A DNA stretch of 64,000 nucleotides from Hydrangea macrophylla (GCA_033977485.1 CM066992.1:101754140-101818139); one strand, 5' to 3'. Positions 41,811 through 53,464 are shown, numbered from the stretch's first letter. The notes: a model not told the origin generated them from the sequence alone. Translations and numbers: made by a program.

Positions 41811-43913
41811 TAGATAATTGTTGGAAAACCCCTTAACTAACTCTCAAAAGTTTTAAACTTCAATTGGTTTGACCACTTTCTAAAAAGTACAAAAGGAATC
41901 TAATCCAGTGCTCACACGGTACAAGTGCATGCACTATAGGAGATCCCACATATTCCCCAGCCCTCACGCGCGCCTTTTTTGGTTTCAGCCACTCACACCG
42001 TGTGAGTGGCTGTACCATATAATATCCATTTCGAAAATGCATTTTTAACCTTTAAACCTCCATAACTTTTGATCTACAACTCTGTTTCTTATAAATTTTA
42101 TATCGTTGGAACCGTGTCGACGAGAGCTACAAAACTAGTACCATTGTTGATACCTTTTGAGCAAAAGAAAAAAATTCTTATTTTTACATATTATGCTCCA
42201 AAAGAACCTAATAAAATTTTCACATAATATTTGTGTATGAGTTATTGAATTTTCACGTTATATTCACGTATGCCAAGTTGATATGATGTGAGGAAAAAAA
42301 ACCGAATGTTCACTTTGTTCTTAAGGAGAGTTTTAGTGAATTTTTACAAGAATTTTTCATTTGTTTAGATTGAAAAACTATGTTTTATAATTGATTTGTG
42401 AAGTTTGATTTTTTTTTTTTATAAAGGAAATATGCATTGTTTAATATGAAAGAGGAAAAAAAAAAAAGAAGTAAAATTTCACTTTGCATATAAAAATATT
42501 AAGTGAAATTTCACTGAACTTATATATGAATATTAATTGAAATTTTACTTAAATTGACACTTGAGGACTTTTTAACAAAGTATCAAATTATACCTTAAAC
42601 TCTAGAGAGTTACTTCTAGCGACCTTTGGGATAGTTAGTGAATTTTCACTTAACCTACTAAGTGAAATCTCACTAAACGAGTATACGAAAGTTAAGTTTA
42701 ACTTCAAGTTTTTCAGGAAGAAAGCATGTACGGGTTCATTGAATTTTCACTTAATATTATATATGCCAAATTTATATGTTTTGAGAAAAAAAAATTAAAA
42801 AAAAGACGAATAGCAATAAAGCCATTGCTACCTCATTAAGGCTTAGTTTGGCCCTATTTTGGTGCTTCTCCTTTTTTAAAGCACAATTTCATGTTAATTC
42901 ATTTGGTAACTAGTTTACGAGCTTTGCAAAAATGGAACTTAGGGCTTTTTTGGGAAGAGTTTTTAAAAGCTCTAAAATTGAGTGAAATTTCACTTAATAT
43001 TTTATGTATATCAAGTGAAATTTCACTTAATATTTATGTATATCAAGTGAAATTTCACTTATTATTTATGTATGTAAAAACATGAAAATCTTTTTTCTTA
43101 AAACATATCAACAATAAATTTAAAAAAATACGATTTTTAACAAGAATTCCTGCATTTGTTTTGGTTGAAAAATTGTGTTTTATAATTGATTATGAAATTT
43201 GCTTATTTTAACAAAATATGCATTGTTTAAAAAAACAAAAACAAATCACCATGCCTACATGAATATTTAGTGAAATTTCACTTAACTCGTACATGAACAT
43301 TAAGGCTTAGTTTGGCCCCCATTTTGGTGCTTCTACTTTTTTTAAAGCACAATTTCATTTTAATTCATTTGGTAACTAGTTTATGAGCTTTGCAAAAATT
43401 GAATTTAGGGCTGTTTTAAGGAGAGCTTTTAAAGCTATAGAATTGAGTGAAATTTCACTTAATATTTTATGTATATCAAGTGAAATTTCACTTATTATTC
43501 ATGTATGTAAAGACATGAAATATTATTTTCTCGAATCATATCAACAATGGTACTAGTTTTGTAGCTCTCGTCGACACGATTCCAACGGTATAAAATTTGC
43601 GAAAAATGGAGTTGTAGTTCAAAAGTTATGGATGTTTAAAGTTTAAAAAACATTTTTCGAAATTAGAAATTATACGGTACGCTGCTCGCACGGTGCGAGC
43701 AGCATCAGAAAATGACGCGCGCTTGGCAGCGCGTGAGTCGCGCGCATGGGGGCGCGTGTAGGCTGATTTGTTGCACGAAATTTTCTATGGTGCACGCATT
43801 TATACCGTACGAACACTGATTTAGATTACTTTTGTCCTTTTTAACAAATGGTCAAACAAATTGGAGTTTGAAACTTATGAGAGTTACTTTTAGGATTTTC
43901 TAATAATTCCCCC
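41811..43913. mobile_element. Non-autonomous Mutator-like element (MULE), 2.1 kb with TIRs of about 350 bp
   Basis: ATACTTTTA, 9 bp, flanks it exactly (41802-41810 and 43914-43922), the duplication length of Mutator elements. Inverted arms extend from 41811 to about 42157 and from about 43535 to 43913; matching phrases include ACTCTCAAAAGTTT, TTTGACCA, GTCGACGAGAGCTACAAAAC and TAGTACCATTGTTGATA. The right arm has an extra GC-rich CGCGCG-containing stretch (43710-43760). The interior holds no transposase but has repeated AAGTGAAATTTCACTT palindromes and two direct copies of a GCTTAGTTTGGCCC repeat. Confidence 0.9.
42480..43500. repeat. Cluster of AAGTGAAATTTCACTT palindromes and a direct repeat pair
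   Basis: The 16-bp perfect palindrome or a close variant appears about eight times, spaced by TAATATTTATGTATATC phrases (42511, 42983, 43014, 43045, 43270, 43446, 43476 regions). A direct repeat starting GCTTAGTTTGGCCC occurs at about 42841 and 43313. Confidence 0.9.
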
Positions 43914-43922
43914 ATACTTTTA

Positions 43923-45041
43923 AGATTATAATTAAATTAGGAATAAATTGATAATTACAAAATATAAATAATATAAGATTAATATTATTAATGATACATA
44001 ATTTAAAATAATTAGTTAAAAGGTTGAATAGTTACCAACCAAACAAAAGATGTTGAATAGTTGGAAAGTTTATTTTAACCGGTATGGTAAGTGACAACCG
44101 GATATATAGTAGGTTCTTTAGTAGTATTTGTTAAACCACTTAGATTTTTCAATGAATGGTCCAAATCATTCCACTATTTAATCCTACGGTTGTCAATCGG
44201 CCGTCTGGTCTCGGTGCGGCCAAAACAATCAGGGCGTATCGCAGCCTGACCCCCTAGTAATAAGGAATGATTTGAAACAAACGATACAAGTAAATTCCTC
44301 ACCATCCTTAAAATAACCTCAAAATTCTTTACTACTAAAGTCATAGATCTGATACAGGCATTTTAAGTGGCTAGAAATCACACCAACTATTTCACTAAAG
44401 CATCACCCACTTAGTTGCTTCATTATGGCGGTCACAACTCAAAAGTCTAAACAAACACAAAAGTTGGGCACGTTGGCGTATTGTTTTGAGGCATATAGGC
44501 CACAAATTCACACAAAAATCATCACATGCTACTTAATGCATCCTCGCTTTCATTGTTGATAAGTAGCTGGAACCCCATTAATTCTAATCTATTTAACTGC
44601 ATATAAACACCTATATAGATAGATATGTACACCTTTTTTTTTTTTGGGTTGAGAAGGAAAAATATCAAGTAATAAGAACCATTTATTAAAAAGTACTATA
44701 AGACAACAAATCATGCCTGTAATGGCCATCTCTTATCTTGCTCCATTAAATGGAAGTGTCCCCACATCGAGGTGTAATTTATTTCGAACTTAGTCTACCT
44801 CAATACATCCAAGAAGTTTTTGTAGCTGTCTATGTGGTGCCCTATATTTAATGAGATAGTGTCACATATGATTAATGAGCTATTTAAATTTTTTATAGTG
44901 GGTTTCATTGTTCGTGTGGCGCACTTCTATTGGGGTACCCAAAATTTCTCCAATACATCCTTAATCATTTTCTTGGTTTCCTAATCTGAAACCTTAAACT
45001 TGGTTTTGTCTAATATGGAAGAGGTAACAATATCCAATTAG
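43923..45041. other. Intergenic, nothing recognised
   Basis: AT-rich DNA. No open frame with family resemblance and no clear repeat. Confidence 0.55.
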
Positions 45042-45206
45042 GAAAATGTTGAGTACATCGATTTTATACACCTAAAGTACTATCCACCTGTTGATGTGTC
45101 GTGGCACTTTGGAAATTAATTCGAACTTTGTTTAGTAACTGATTAATAGGAAATCCACATCAAAAATATTATTTAGATGTCCCATTTATGTGCACCGCAT
45201 TACTCT
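45042..45206. mobile_element. MITE related to 36020-36272
   Basis: AATGTTGAGTACATCGATTT at the left and TTATGTGCACCGCATTACTC at the right, around a shared interior (TTGATGTGTC, GAAATTAATTC, AACTTTGTT, GTAACTGAT). Ends are imperfect inverted repeats. Confidence 0.6.
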
Positions 45207-45316
45207 TTCAAATTATATATATATATATATATATCACAATAGGATTATATATATATATGGATTATATATATATGTCACATTGGGAGAGTAAGGATCCGAA
45301 TTTGTGCTTTAGGCGT

Positions 45317-45318
<2 letters not shown>

Positions 45319-45361
<43 letters not shown>
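45319..45361. repeat. (CT)n microsatellite
   Basis: About 21 CT units. Short (AT)n runs lie just upstream at 45218-45233 and 45249-45273. Confidence 0.96.
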
Positions 45362-45365
<4 letters not shown>

Positions 45366-45463
45366 ACATTCATGTATATGTGTTGCTTATGGTTTCATCC
45401 TTCTAGAAAATCCCATTGACATGTAGTGCTCAATACATTTTTTTTCTGTGGTTAGGCTCATTT

Positions 45464-45861
45464 TCACTTTATTTCACTGTGGTTCATAAATGGACACTTA
45501 ATTCCTTGTGATTTCAGACTAAAGTAAAACTATTAAGATTTCCCTCAAAACTGATTAAAATTCTAAAATCGGATAAAAATATTAACACTGAACCCCTATT
45601 GTGAGGTTAACTTTGGGGTTAATCCTCTATGTGGGGATAATTTTGCCATTTAACCCACCTATGCGGATTAATTTAAAAAACTTAACCACTTTGGGGGACT
45701 AGTTTTACGGTTAACTGGCTTATATGTAGAGTTAATTTTGACACTTAAACTCTCTTATAAGGAAGCTAATTTTGACACTTATTCCCTTTGGAAGAAATCT
45801 TAGTCTAAAACCACAAAGAGATTAAGTGTTCACTTTTAAACTATAAGGGGTAAAGTAAAAA
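45464..45861. mobile_element. MITE of about 400 bp with long terminal inverted repeats
   Basis: The left arm (GGACACTTAATTCCTTGTGA, then TTTCAGACTAAAGT) faces a right arm (ATCTTAGTCTAAAACCACAA, AGAGATTAAGTGTTCAC). Interior phrases about TTAACCC and TTTTGACACTTA recur. A degraded relative lies at 2386-2714. Confidence 0.75.
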
Positions 45862-48349
45862 TTGCCCAAACCACGGAGATAAATGTGTGTAACACTAAAA
45901 GTTATACATCCCATGCATGATGCCATTGTATGAACTACATATTCATCACATTCACGTGGTGTAATTTCACCACCTACTCCTAATCCCAGAGGAGTAATAA
46001 TTGGTGAATGGTGGTGCTCAAACGAGGAACCTTTCCTTTCTAAGTAGAGATATATGATATATTGTTCCATGTTACCTAGCTATTCAAGTATACGACATTT
46101 ATGTCTTGTATTATATAGAGTCCAGACATAAAATATGATCATATTTAATTAGTTTGATTTTCATCTTTTAGTGTGAGAATATATATATATGGTGGTTCCC
46201 AGCGTACATAGTAATGCATAAGGGTAAACATTTAAGACCATGATCCCTAAAGTAAGAATTTAGGGAAAAAGTTAAAAGAAATTATTCAGTGAATCAGTTA
46301 TATCATGTCATCACGTTGATATGGTGTAACCATTCAATCATAACCATACATATGTTCTCTATTTTTCGGGGGATTATGAGAAGTGATTAGAGGTTTAGTA
46401 GTTCAAAGTGGTGTGTGTCATTTGTCATGATCTCCTAGATATAGGGGGCATGTGTATGGTTAAGATTAGTGGTCACAACACATCAGTGTGAAAACATGGT
46501 GTGACGGACTCAGTGAATAATTTCTCAAAAAGAGAAAAACTGCAATAATGTGGGAGATGAGAAGTTGAGAGATTTTAGTGTGTGAAACTATTTAGTGCAA
46601 CACATACAAGTGCACTGTTTTGTCAACTTCTATTAGTGTAGGAGTGACGTGGCACTTACTGATTGGGTTTCGTAAACGATAGCTTTTACGGATCATCCGT
46701 CTAAAGCTTAATCTGAATGCATAAAATAGTATCAAATTCAGAGAAAATAACGCTATGCAGATTTGGTCAAAAGGCTTGTTTTAAAGGTGATAATATTTGG
46801 CGTATAGATCCTAAGCGTGTGTTTCAGAATATTTAAAATAAGGATTTGATTATTGTAAAGTTTAAAATTTTATCGAATTTGTATGAGAGTCAGGTTATAT
46901 ATGTATTATTAGTTTGACCGAAAACAAACTTTGTGTAAATTATTATATTGCCATGTAGGAATGCAAGAATTAATCACACAACTAGCGAATTGAGTTTCTA
47001 GAACTTTATTTGCTTTTCCGAACAGTCCCAATACCATAAAGCAATACCTATTAAGTACTTGAAAAAAAAAAAAAAAATCAGGTATAAACCACACAACCAG
47101 TGCACACATTTACAACCGGAACCAAACTCTTCCATGTCTTTCTCAATACACACATCATGGTTAGTAGAAATTTTGTACGTCACAAGAGTGACTACGTGGC
47201 AACGAGGTACCATACCATGATAGGTCCATAATTTGACGGTCATATATAGTATCTTCGAAAATAGAAAAATTAAGTTTGATGGACTTGATTCACGTGAAGG
47301 TCATATGTTTTCTCTATACCCCTTTCAAGTTTCCCAACTCATGTGCTATATAATTGAAAGTTCAATTAAGTATAAAAGTAGAACTGTTCTGACCTATGCC
47401 AAAAAATATGATACTTCTAACATTTTTAATTTAACCCTTGTTTTGTCTGTAAAAACTAGTATTTATTGGGAGGTAGTAAGTAGGTTTAGATGTAGATAGG
47501 GTGAGAACACAAAAAAGATGGATGGGTCTGTGCAGTTGAGAGCTCATTCAATGAAGATAATGGCCTTTGATCAGCTTTGCCGGTGATCATTGTTTTTCTC
47601 TAATTTTCTCTCTCTAAAGAACTAGCCAACTAGTCTAGTTCATTGGGTCATAACCTCATGTGAGGCCCTTTAAGTTTGTGTCGGCGAACCTCCTAAAACC
47701 ACTATTTTTAAGGGTTTGTTTGGGTAAGCCAAAAAAAAAAAAAGGATCATGCTAAATCATACGGCCTGTTTGGGAATGATAAAAACATGATTGAATTCAA
47801 CCATATTCTCATTTTTAATCTGGCTTTTATTATATATATATATATATATATATATGAAAATTAGCATCACACGTTTTAAGAGATTTTTGAACCGGACACA
47901 AACTAATGTTCTCATTTTTAATGATCTGTTTTTGGTTCACGTTGGCTTGACAAATAACCTAGTTTAAGAGAACATTTGAATTGGACACGGACTCTAGTGC
48001 AATCAAACAACAAATACTAAGGTCTTGTTTGAAATCACTTCTCAAACATATTGTATTGGCCCAAACATGCTTCTAGGAACAAAACACATATATTAGCCTA
48101 CTTGTATAAACTTTAAGCAGCACTCCAGGGCCTCAAAAGCATGTTTTGGCTGAAGCAGGTCCGAAGGTGCTTCAGGATTTGGGTTATTGTCATTTTTTTT
48201 TTTAATAATCCATATTGCTTTCGTGATTAATTAGGGTTTCTATTTCTGTTTTTTTTTTTTTTTATTCTGCCTAAACGCAAAAGCCGAAGTCAATTGAACT
48301 CAACCCAAAAATTTTGAATATCTAAACCCACTTATGAGTTTTCACAAAC
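45862..48349. other. Intergenic, nothing recognised
   Basis: AT-rich. Open frames up to about 88 codons (for example 47233-47499, +) show no recognised domain. An (AT)n run lies at about 47829-47854. Confidence 0.5.
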
Positions 48350-48662
48350 TGTTGGAATGTTGTCCCACATCGCTCATTTATGGCCCCTCTGTGCGGTCTA
48401 TAAAGCTTTAGTTCCCCTCTACTTAACACATGAGTTTTAAGGAGTTGAATGGGTTGGGCTAGGTTGGGCTTGTCTTTTGGCGTGCTGAGTGTCCGACTAC
48501 TGTGGTTCGGAGTGTCGAGTGTCCAGCTACCCTGGTCAAGGGGGTGTGTTGGAATGTTGTCCCACATAGCCCATTTATGGCTCCTCTGTGCGGTCTATAA
48601 GACTTTAGTTCCCCTCTCCTGAACACATGAGTTTTAAGAAGTTGAATAAGTTGGGTGTTACA
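48350..48662 (+). mobile_element. TRIM-like miniature LTR element
   Basis: Two direct repeats of about 115 bp starting TGTTGGAATGTTGTCCCACA (48350 and 48548), the second ending GTTACA. They enclose about 85 bp that ends in a purine-rich CAAGGGGGTG just before the second repeat, as a polypurine tract would. The first repeat contains GTCCCACATCG followed 26 bases later by TATAAAG. No clear 5-bp duplication was found. Confidence 0.6.
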
Positions 48663-48778
48663 AGGCAAACAATCCCTTATAAAATAAAAAACTTTAGTTC
48701 CCCCCTCCTGAACACATGAGTTTTAAGAAGTTGAATAAATTGGGTATTACAAGGCAAACAATCTCTTATAAGATTAAG
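48601..48778. repeat. 89-bp tandem duplication at the right edge of the TRIM-like element
   Basis: ACTTTAGTTCCCC...GGCAAACAATCYCTTATAA is present twice back to back, covering the LTR end and its flank. Confidence 0.88.
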
Positions 48779-48848
48779 ATCATTACACATAATAGCATGG
48801 GGTCTTTGGGACTTAAATTACTCAAAACTATCTAGCCTTGAAAGGCCT

Positions 48849-48856
48849 TATATAAA
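48849..48856 (+). promoter_or_regulatory. TATA box of the PRP gene
   Basis: TATATAAA lies 71 bases before the PRP start codon, a plausible distance for a plant core promoter with a short leader. Confidence 0.75.
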
Positions 48857-48926
48857 GAAGCTCACATAGCTTCTCAACTTCATTCCTCATTTTGTACCTT
48901 AGCTTGTAATTATTTCTTCAGTCCCA

Positions 48927-51342
48927 ATGCGGACTCATTCCGTTTGTCGAGGGGCACGTTTGGGTTTCTTGTTGTCCTTAGTATTTTCTTTGAGCTTCTG
49001 CTATGGCGATGATAAGACCGTTGAGGTAATTGGGGTCGGAGAATGTGGAGATTGTGCTCAGAGTAATATTCAGACCACTCATGCCTTGTCAGGTAATAAA
49101 TATTTGTGTTTGTGTTATATATGAATCTTATTAGATCATATATATGGGTGTATATATGGCAAGTACAATACGAGTATTATTTATTTTTAAGCATGTCCAG
49201 CTTTAGCTTTGCCATGCAATGGAATGGTATGTCCTAGATTTATTTTGTTTCATGCATCCTTGTTTTTGCAATGTACACTTCAATGTCAACGGAAGAAGTT
49301 TTTGGATACCTTGAGGGGTACATATTATGGTATGTCTTTATGTGTCATTGCGATTGGGTCTTTTAATTTGGGTAGGATTCACATCCTTACATTTAATTAA
49401 GGAGTCCCAGTACTCTTTGTGGGTTTAAAATTTGGGTTTCATGTACTTAAAAAAAGCTCACTTCTATTAGTTGCAGGATAACATGTAGAGCAATATCATT
49501 TGGTACCTCAAGGTCCAAAAATTCCTACCTTCAAGGGTCTATCCATTTGAGGTTGATAAGAGTTATGGCCGGTGATGTGTGTGCGGAAGAGAAACTTTAT
49601 CATTACTCTTAAGAGTGCAAGCTCAACTTTTCTTTTCCCTTTTATTGGATCTTATTTTGTCACAACCTTTGGGTCTTTGAATTTGGGAGAGTATTCTCAA
49701 CAATAAATTATTTCATGTGACCTTGAGTATTCTGCGAGTCTCACAATAATTAGAAATCACAGTGCACACACCAACCCACAAATTGGATTGTTTACAAAAA
49801 GAAAAGCAGTAAGTAAATCCACAACATGAATAACATAAATGATACTAAAAAAAAAAGCTGATACCAAGAATACCTTGGAACAGAAATGTGATTGAATGCG
49901 AGAATAGTGTATGAACAATGAATTGAAGTAGATCTTCAACCCTCCAAACTCAATATATGAAATTAGTTTCAAAAATGTAATCTTCAAATCATCTTTCATA
50001 TTTTCATTTATAACCATGATCTTTTGCTTTTCTTTTCGCAGGGCTTCGCGTAACCATTGACTGCAAGGTTGCAAATGGAGAGCTCAAAACCCGAGGAGTC
50101 GGAGAGCTCGACAAAGATGGAAATTTCAAAATCTCTCTTCCCAAAGACATAGCAGAAAATGAAGAACTAAAAGAGCAATGCTATGCACAGCTTCACAGTG
50201 CATCAGCCACACCATGCCCAGCCCACAATGGCCTTGAGGCCTCAAAGATAGTCTTCAAGTCCAAATCTAATGCCAAACAGACCTTTAGCACAGCAGGGAA
50301 GTTGAAATTCTCTCCTGTCACATGCACTTCAGCCTTCTTGTGGCCCTACTTCAAGTACCCCCCTCTTCCCAATTTCCCCCCTCTGCCCAAAATCCATCCA
50401 TGGAAGAAGGACTTTGGCCATTATTTTCCTTTCCCTCCTAAAGTTTTCCCCCCAATTTATAAGAAGCCGTTCCTTCCTCCAGTTCCAGTCTATGAGAAGC
50501 CACTTCCACCACCAGTGCCGGTCTATGAGAAGCCACTTCCACCACCAGTTCCAGTCTATGAGAAGCCGCTTCCACCACCAGTGCCGGTCTATGAGAAGCC
50601 ACTTCCACCACCAGTTCCAGTCTATGAGAAGCCACATCCACCACCAGTTCCAGTCTATGAGAAGCCACTTCCACCACCAGTGCCGATCTATAAGAAGCCA
50701 CTTCCGCCACCAGTTCCGGTCTATGAGAAGCCACTTCCACCACCAGAGCCGGTCTATGAGAAGCCGCATCCACCACCAGAGCCGGTCTATGAGAAGCCGC
50801 ATCCACCACCAGTTCCGGTCTACAAGAAGCCGCTTCCACCACCAGTGCCGGTCTATGAGAAGCCGCATCCACCACCAGTTCCGGTCTACAAGCCAAAACC
50901 ACCCGTGCCAGTATACAAAAAGCCATTTCCACCACCTGTGCCAATATACAAAAAGCCACTCCCACCAATTTATAAGCCCCCGGTATACAAAAAGCCATTC
51001 CCACCAATTTATAAGCCTCCGGTATACAAAAAGCCATTTCCACCACCTGTGCCAATATACAAAAAGCCACTCCCACCAATTTATAAGCCCCCGGTATACA
51101 AAAAGCCATTCCCACCAATTTATAAGCCTCCGGTATACAAAAAGCCATTTCCACCGCATGTGCCAATATACAAAAAGCCATTCCCACCGATTTACAAGCC
51201 TCCGGTATATAAGAAACCGTGTCCACCGTTTCCTAAAGTCCCTACTCTTCCTCCGTTCCATGATACTCCTCCAAAGTACTTCCACCACCCCAAGTATGGA
51301 TACTTCCCTCCATTGCCTCCTTTCTCTCCTCATAGTCCTTAG
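48927..51342 (+). CDS. PRP4-like: Proline-rich cell-wall protein with N-terminal Ole e 1-like domain (PRP2/PRP4 type)
   Basis: Two exons, 48927-49092 and 50042-51342, joined at a Gly codon (intron 949 bp, GT-AG), 1467 nt, 488 aa. A signal peptide covers residues 1-27 (LGFLLSLVFSLSFCYG). A pollen Ole e 1/extensin-type domain at about 45-150 is marked by ALSGLRVTIDCKV, EQCYAQLHSASATPCPAHNG and LEASKIVFKSKS, with its conserved cysteines. From about residue 155 the chain is Pro-rich: some 13 decapeptides of PPPVPVYEKPL type, then PPIYKPPVYKKPFP units, and a closing KYFHHPKYGYFPPLPPF. Domain order and end match the Arabidopsis PRP2/PRP4 group, secreted structural wall proteins cross-linked through Tyr/Lys motifs. 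A TATA box lies 71 bp upstream. No defect seen. Confidence 0.93.
50455..51225 (+). repeat. Coding minisatellite of the PRP gene (30-bp and 42-bp units)
   Basis: Thirty-base units (one decapeptide each) fill 50455-50900. Then larger units containing CCACCAATTTATAAGCC and GTATACAAAAAGCCATT repeat to 51225, including a near-perfect duplication of 50930-51045 as 51038-51150. The repeats leave all six frames open, which explains long spurious frames on both strands. Confidence 0.93.
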
Positions 51343-51539
51343 GTTGTTGCAACATCGGTCCCATATTTGAGTTGCTCAAGTGTTTAATTTCAAGCAATGA
51401 AGGGTTAATGAGATATTTAGAGATTGTAATAAAGCCTTTTCAAAGGTACGTAGATGGAGAGAACAGAGAGGGTCTGCTTATGTTATTGTTAGTTACTTTT
51501 AAGTTGGTGAGTGAATTTGGTAACTGCTTGTGTGAATTG
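51343..51539 (+). other. 3' flank of the PRP gene
   Basis: Probable 3' untranslated region. An AATAAAG at about 51428 could serve as a polyadenylation signal. A 92-codon frame starting at 51372 has no recognised domain. Confidence 0.45.
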
Positions 51540-53440
51540 TTCTTGTTAATGCATAATTGTGATTACAAAGCTTGTAAATCTTCTAATGTGGCTATCAGAA
51601 TAATTGTACTTAAAGCTTTCTTTTCAATGAACAATCGAGTCTTTCTATAAATATTACTGATTTGTTTTTGTGTTTTCTTATGCAACGAAATTAAGATAGC
51701 AAATTTCAGATATCCTATAATTATTACAATATTCAACAAACAAATGTACAAGAGAATTTAGGGGGAAAAAAAAAAAGAAAAGAAAGAGAAGAACAAAAGA
51801 TGGAAGTCAATAATGGAAAACAAAATGTAATATCTTTAATAGACAGTTGGGCATTCCTTTAATTTGCCTATTCATCAATATATGGTCCATGTACCTGCAG
51901 TGCTGGAAATGAACTACCTGAAAACGCCATTTCCTTTTATATATATATATTATTAGAAAATTCCATTTAGACAGTTGGCTAAATTAATGCAATGAAAAAG
52001 CAAGGCATGGATTGGGATTGAATGTCGGATGTTTCACCCAAATATAATTTCCTGAGTAAAAAATAAGCTCCCCCTTGCTGTATGAGGTTTTAGCTATTTG
52101 TTCTATGCTGACTAAAGACATATGAACCTTTTCATGTATTGCTGCTCTGTTTGCTGAACTTGATTTGGGATCTTTTTAGGTCACTGTGGTAACATCTGCT
52201 ATTTTGACTGGGTGTGTCAGATCTATATTTGGAGGTACTTACCATGTGCTTATTGACAAATTTTTGCAAGTTTACAAAGAACCAAAGAATATTTTTATTC
52301 CCATAAAATATACATATATATATATATTTATTTATTTATTAGGAAGGACATTGGTGAAATTCAGAGTTGGTGGATTTTTTTTCTTTCTAAAACACCAAAA
52401 ACATTTAACTTTAATTTGTGTGGTGAAAACTGAAAAGGCTCAAATGATTGTATTGTATGCTGGTTAATTTAAAGTTCATTGGAAGCAATGTTCCGTTTGG
52501 TTAGCAAATTTAGAGAAAAAAAGAACACGAGAAGAAAAACTAATTTTCTATTGTGATACTCCATATTATTATAACAATAGAAATTAGAATTTTTTTAAAA
52601 GTATAGCAGGAAGGCATGAAAAGAGGGAGAGAAGTGGTTCACTGAATTTCTTATTCCCCCCTCCCCCCCCCCCCCCCAAAAAAAAAAAAAAGAAGAAGGT
52701 GTTTTCCTCGATGTTTCGTTTCCACGATCAAGCCTAATGTTGTTGTTGATGACGATGAAAAGGAAATCCTAAACGCAAGCCTAACGAAGGCAGAAAGGTC
52801 ATTAAGTGTGACATAGACAAGATTAGAGTGACATAAACTTGTATTTTCTCCAGCAGGTCAATGAAGACTAAGACACATGCAAGACCAACAAAATCAATGT
52901 GTCATTATCTTTGTTCAAGTTTGTTCAGTCATGATCTGCCAGTATTTGGAGGCTATTAATCAGCCTCAAATATGGGGCTAATTAATAAACCACCAACACT
53001 GAAACCAGTGTATTAAAGGCTAGGGGTGTCCTCTGCCTCTGGTGTATGAAAGTCTTGGCAATATATAAACTACCTTGAAAGTAACATGACATCCCAGAAA
53101 CTAGCAAAAGTGAAAACAGTCAATCTTGGAAATCATTACGGTTCTTAACAGTGGCCTTAATTAATCTGATACAGTATATAGCTAAAGAAAATGGCTTGCA
53201 TATAAAAAATTGTAAGGACCATGAAGTCAATAGAGTTTATATTATCTTAATTGGATTGTGATTTTCCAAACAAAGCTCTAAAAAAGGCAAAAAAATAATA
53301 ATAATAAAATAAAAAAGGCTTCCATTCCAAGAACTTTTATGTAAATCACTGAACACTACTATGCAGGATTGCATGTGAAAATGAAAAACACCAGAAAAAA
53401 AAAAAAAAAGTAATGATACTTTTGGTATGGAAATAATTCC
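51540..53440. repeat. Segmental duplication downstream of PRP, copy 1
   Basis: Colinear with 53465-55690. Shared blocks include GCTTGTAAATCTTCTAA, TTTCTATAAATATTACTGAT, GAAATTAAGATAGCAAA, GCAAGGCATGGATTGGGATT, GATGAAAAGGAAATCC and CCAAGAACTTTTATGTAAA. No conserved open frame was found, so it looks non-coding. C- and A-runs at about 52655-52692. Confidence 0.85.
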
Positions 53441-53464
53441 CTTTTTTTTTAATTAATTAATTTA

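Noticed and set aside
50329..51333. 334-codon minus-strand frame rich in Trp, Leu and Arg, opposite the PRP gene
   Set aside because: It is the antisense of a 30-bp coding repeat; periodic repeats keep all frames open. The plus-strand PRP has signal peptide, domain, intron and family match.
50414..51370. 318-codon plus-strand frame (SMRSHFHHQ repeats) and a 262-codon minus-strand frame at 50438-51226
   Set aside because: Same cause: shifted frames of the PRP repeat, with no start context or homology.
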